Below are positions 61,262 through 64,000 of a DNA stretch of 64,000 nt, piece after piece. The translations under genes were made by a program, and so were the position numbers. Source of the stretch: Pseudomonas lutea (GTDB taxonomy: Bacteria; Pseudomonadota; Gammaproteobacteria; Pseudomonadales; Pseudomonadaceae); NCBI RefSeq assembly GCF_000759445.1, contig NZ_JRMB01000001.1, positions 496,001 through 560,000 on the forward strand, written 5' to 3'. The notes beneath the pieces were generated by a model, which worked only from the letters and a program-made list of their open reading frames with translations, had not been told where the DNA came from and made no database searches. Numbering within the stretch: the stretch's first letter is position 1; each line of letters opens with the position of its first letter.

Positions 61262-62053
61262 TTATTTGCCGGGTTGCTTGTGCCTGGCGTACATCACCGC
61301 CGAGCCGCCCGAAGCGGGTCTGGCCTGCAACTCGAAGGCTTGCGGAAAACCCTTGATGAGGTCACTGAGTTTTTTGTAACCGTGGGTGCGTGGGTCGAAC
61401 TCCGGCCGCAGCTTGGTGATGTTGGTGCCCAACGCACCGAGCTGGACCCAGCCGTCCTCGTCAGCGATGTCGTCGAGTATCTTGGCGATAAAGCTGATGG
61501 GCGCTTTCGGCCGTTTCGCCGTTTCAGTCGCTGCAGGCTTGAGCACGTCGGCCTGGGCCTGGGGGTCAACACTCTGTTCGGTGCTGACGGCGATGGCGTC
61601 CTCGCGCAGCAGTTCGATGTAAATGAATTTGTCGCAGGCGGCAACAAAGGGGCGTGGCGTTTTCTCCTCGCCGAAGCCGATCACGGTCAGGCCTTCCTCG
61701 CGCAGACGTGACGCCAGCCGCGTGAAATCGCTGTCGCTGGAGACCAGGCAAAACCCGTCGAAGCGCCGCGTGTACAAAAGGTCCATCGCGTCGATGATGA
61801 GCGAGCTGTCGGTGGCGTTCTTGCCCTTGGTGTAGGCAAATTGCTGGATCGGCTGAATCGAATGATCGAGCAGCACCTTCTTCCAGCCGCCCAATTGCGG
61901 GCCCGTCCAGTCGCCGTAAATACGCTTGACGCTGGCGACGCCGTACTTGGCGATCTCTTCAAACAGCCCCTCGACGATAGCGGCGGGGGCGTTGTCGGCG
62001 TCGATCAACACCGCGAGGTGCTTTTGAGCGTGAGTGGAGATAGGCGTGGCCAT
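61262..62053 (-). CDS. NYN-domain (LabA/DUF88-like) protein with OST-HTH/LOTUS domain
   Basis: A 263-residue protein. The N-terminal NYN domain (~10-150) has the acidic residues of PIN-like nucleases: AVLIDADNAPAA, KNATDSSLIIDAMDLLY, and LVSSDSDFTRLASRLREEG. The C-terminal part (~175-260) matches an OST-HTH/LOTUS domain (ISFIAKILDDIADEDGWVQLGALGTNITKLRPEFDPRTHGYKKLSDLIKGF). This is the layout of RNA-processing nucleases in bacteria. ATG at 62053 has AGGAAG just upstream; an earlier Met at 62077 is less likely. Confidence 0.87.
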   Translation of the reverse strand: MATPISTHAQKHLAVLIDADNAPAAIVEGLFEEIAKYGVASVKRIYGDWTGPQLGGWKKVLLDHSIQPIQQFAYTKGKNATDSSLIIDAMDLLYTRRFDGFCLVSSDSDFTRLASRLREEGLTVIGFGEEKTPRPFVAACDKFIYIELLREDAIAVSTEQSVDPQAQADVLKPAATETAKRPKAPISFIAKILDDIADEDGWVQLGALGTNITKLRPEFDPRTHGYKKLSDLIKGFPQAFELQARPASGGSAVMYARHKQPGK

Positions 62054-62162
62054 GAATCTTCCTTGCGCAAAAGCCACACCATACCGCCAAACACTCGATG
62101 AATCCCGTCTTGCGCGGCGCGCGGATCATTCCCACCCGCATTCGCACCCGCGCAACGCTGCG

Positions 62163-63092
62163 CTAGTGCGGCACGGGCGTAGGCAAGTCGGTGCCGGTAC
62201 GCCAGGCATCGAGATTGGCCATGACCAGGTCCGACATGGCGCGGCGGGTGTCCCAGGTGGCGCTGGCCATGTGCGGGGTCAGCAGCACATTGTCCATCGC
62301 CAGCAACGGCGGCGCGGGGTGCGGCTCGTTTTCGTAGACGTCCAGTGCAGCGCCCGCCAGACGCCCCTCGGCCAGCGCCTGCGCGAGGGCCTGTTCGTCC
62401 ACCACGCTGCCACGCCCGACGTTGATCAGGTAGCCCTGCGGGCCCAGCGCCTCGAGTACGCGAGCGTCCACCAGGTGATGGGTGCTGGCGCTGCCACCGA
62501 CTGCCACGACCAGAAAGTCCACTGCCGCTGCAAGTTCGACGACCGAGGCGTAATAGGTGAACGCGACGTCCTGAGGGCGGCGGCCGGTGTAGGCAATCGC
62601 CATGTCGAAGCCCTCCGCCCGGCGAGCAATGGCTGCGCCAATGCGGCCCAGCCCGATGATCCCCAGACGCGCTCGGCTGACTTTGCGGCTAAACGCAATG
62701 GGGCCGTCTGCCCAGGCGCCGGAGCGGGTAAAGCGGTCGGCCACCCGCAGGTTTCGCGCGATGCCCAGCATCAACGCCATGGCGAAATCCGCCACGTCTT
62801 CGGTCAAGACATCCGGCGTGTGGGTGATGCGGATGCCACGCTGGCGCGCTGCGTCCACGTCGACCCCGTCATAGCCCACGCCAAACACCACGATGACTTC
62901 CAGTGCCGGCAGGCTTTCGATCAGCTCACGGCTGACCGTCGATTCGCCGTTGGCGACCATCGCGCGGAGATCGGCGGTGGCGGGGCCGATGCCGGTGCCA
63001 TCCTGATCGGCCTCCACGACCTCGTAGGCCGCGTGCAGCGCTTCGTCGAGCATGGCCGGTAAACGGGCGATTTTAAGGAGCCTTGGCTTCAT
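62163..63092 (-). CDS. D-2-hydroxyacid dehydrogenase (GhrB/hydroxypyruvate reductase-like)
   Basis: A 309-residue dehydrogenase. NAD(P) motif GIIGLGRIGAAIARRAEG (~146-163), then the catalytic Arg in LINVGRGSVVDEQAL, the Glu in DVYENEPHPAP, and the His in NVLLTPHMASAT. It reduces glyoxylate, hydroxypyruvate or 2-ketogluconate-type acids. ATG at 63092 (GAGG upstream) lies within the last codons of the MFS gene, so the two are translationally linked; the transporter probably brings in the acid substrate or its precursor. Confidence 0.87.
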   Translation of the reverse strand: MKPRLLKIARLPAMLDEALHAAYEVVEADQDGTGIGPATADLRAMVANGESTVSRELIESLPALEVIVVFGVGYDGVDVDAARQRGIRITHTPDVLTEDVADFAMALMLGIARNLRVADRFTRSGAWADGPIAFSRKVSRARLGIIGLGRIGAAIARRAEGFDMAIAYTGRRPQDVAFTYYASVVELAAAVDFLVVAVGGSASTHHLVDARVLEALGPQGYLINVGRGSVVDEQALAQALAEGRLAGAALDVYENEPHPAPPLLAMDNVLLTPHMASATWDTRRAMSDLVMANLDAWRTGTDLPTPVPH

Positions 63093-64000
63093 CCAGACCT
63101 CGGGGTGTGTGAGTGGTAGTGGCATCTGCCATGGCGGCAGTGGCGGCCGTACCTCGCGGTGCCGGACGCGGCGCGCGGGCAAGAAACAGCCCCAGCACAC
63201 CCCCGGCCAGCAGCGCTGCGGACACCAGCAGCAGGGCGTAGTCGTAACTTTGCGTGGCGTCCTTGATCCAGCCCATCACTGGCGGCAGGCCAAGACCTGC
63301 AATGTTGGCGATGGAGTTGATGAGCGCGATCGAGGCGGCAGCGGCGGCGCCTGACAGGTATTCGGTGGTGGTGGCCCAGAACACCGGCGTGGCCGCCCAG
63401 TTCAGACCCACTGCCACCACCAGCAAGGCGTACGCCAGCCATGGGTTGCTGGTCATCACCGCCAGCGCCAGCAAGATACCGGCCGCCATCAACGGCAACG
63501 CCAGGTGCCAGCCGCGCTCACCCTTGCGGTCCGAATGGGTGCCGTTGAAGTACATGAACACGCAGGCAAACAGGAAGGGCAGCGCCGACAGCACGCTGAC
63601 GGTAAACGATTCCTGACCGGACACCGACTTGACGATCAGTGGCAGGAACAGTGTGATGCCAATCGTGCCGAATGCCTGCAGCAGCCAGAACAGGCTCAGC
63701 AGCCACACCTGCCTGCTGCGAAACGCGGTCTGCCACGCGGCATGATGGGAAATCGGCGAGTTCGCCTGCTCGGCGGCGATAGTGCGGCTCAGCCACTCTT
63801 TCTGATCGGCCTGCAGCCAGTGGGTGCTTTGCGGCGAATCCGGCAAGTAGCGCAGCACGACGATCCCGAGGATGACGGCCGGCAGCCCCTCCAGCAAAAA
63901 CAGCCAGCGCCAGCCGCTCACGCCGAAATAACCGTCCAGATGCAAAAAGGCCCCGGACAGCGGCAGGCCAATCACCGACGCCAGCGCAGCCCCGATGTAG
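63073..64000 (-). CDS. MFS transporter of the anion:cation symporter type, N-terminus outside window
   Basis: The frame is open to the window edge, giving the last ~308 residues of an MFS transporter. The fragment begins in helix 5 (GAALASVIGLPLSGAFL), continues with GWRWLFLLEGLPAVILGIVVLRYLPDSP, and carries the six helices of the C-terminal half. GWRWLFLLEGLPA and YLPDSPQST are signatures of the ACS family (tartrate, phthalate and galactonate transporters). An internal GTG at 63975 should not be read as a start. It overlaps the hydroxyacid dehydrogenase gene by 20 bases. Confidence 0.85.
   Translation of the reverse strand, partial: YIGAALASVIGLPLSGAFLHLDGYFGVSGWRWLFLLEGLPAVILGIVVLRYLPDSPQSTHWLQADQKEWLSRTIAAEQANSPISHHAAWQTAFRSRQVWLLSLFWLLQAFGTIGITLFLPLIVKSVSGQESFTVSVLSALPFLFACVFMYFNGTHSDRKGERGWHLALPLMAAGILLALAVMTSNPWLAYALLVVAVGLNWAATPVFWATTTEYLSGAAAAASIALINSIANIAGLGLPPVMGWIKDATQSYDYALLLVSAALLAGGVLGLFLARAPRPAPRGTAATAAMADATTTHTPRGLDEAKAP

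Noticed and set aside
1..64000. tRNA, rRNA, insertion sequences or prophage genes
   Set aside because: None were recognised: no transposase or integrase motifs and no tRNA-like cloverleaf with CCA end were noticed by reading; a tRNAscan run would settle it.

Overview
The window is high-GC DNA that looks like a Pseudomonas chromosome of the fluorescens/syringae type. The reasons are: REP/BIME palindromes with cores such as CCGGCTAAAGCCGG and CCGGCTTGCTGGCGAA, strong G/C third-position preference, and many recognisable Pseudomonas families (LOV-histidine kinase of the P. syringae type, AlgE-type mannuronan epimerase, cyanide-insensitive oxidase, DUF3772 mechanosensitive channel). This assignment comes from reading the sequence; no database was searched. 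No rRNA, tRNA, CRISPR array, transposase or phage module was seen.

Layout. 1-2.4 kb: the end of a type VI secretion cluster (TssM C-terminus, PP2C phosphatase, Ser/Thr kinase). 2.4-9.3 kb: LysR/NmrA-type reductase pair, a large MscS-family channel, a non-specific nuclease and a lipoprotein. 9.4-15.4 kb: a secreted alginate C5-epimerase, then an envelope-glycan operon (sugar-nucleotide epimerase, polyprenyl-phosphate glycosyltransferase, LAB_N membrane protein, GT-C transferase) that may decorate lipid A or LPS core with a uronic acid. 15.7-24.3 kb: GAF histidine kinase, MFS efflux, GAF-PAS-GGDEF-EAL protein, cupin, serine hydrolase with a gene remnant behind it, formaldehyde dehydrogenase. 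24.3-25.0 kb: REP elements and a 34-bp minisatellite. 25-30.7 kb: aspartoacylase-like hydrolase with an MHS transporter, LysR, sorbosone-dehydrogenase-like lipoprotein with a DUF2231 partner. 31-38.8 kb: LOV hybrid kinase followed by a GAF kinase, two acetyltransferases, a CACHE-GGDEF protein, a membrane protein, another serine hydrolase and a frameshifted HIT gene. 38.9-41.1 kb: an arsenic operon arsR-arsC-arsH-arsN1 with no efflux pump. 41.1-48.8 kb: DUF2238 protein, quinone-reductase-like enzyme, a TPP enzyme followed by the two subunits of a bd-type/CIO oxidase, and NhaA. 49-53.5 kb: DUF2254 protein, CACHE-HAMP-GGDEF protein, rcnR-rcnA nickel/cobalt efflux with a perfect G-tract palindrome. 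53.5-54.2 kb: a tandem BIME array. 54.2-64 kb: chrA, small DUF2986 protein, PPOX-family protein, LysR, lone periplasmic binding protein with an MHS transporter, EthD protein, NYN protein, hydroxyacid dehydrogenase and a truncated MFS gene at the edge.

The region reads as chromosomal accessory space: metal and metalloid resistance (ars, rcn, chr), envelope and exopolysaccharide modification, light and redox sensing, c-di-GMP turnover, and small catabolic transporter-enzyme-regulator sets separated by REP elements. The parts most worth a second look are the proposed lipid A/core glycosylation operon with its translationally coupled leader ORF, the pump-less arsenic operon with an ArsN1-type acetyltransferase, the HIT gene broken by one base in a G run, and the gene remnant behind the 22-kb serine hydrolase.
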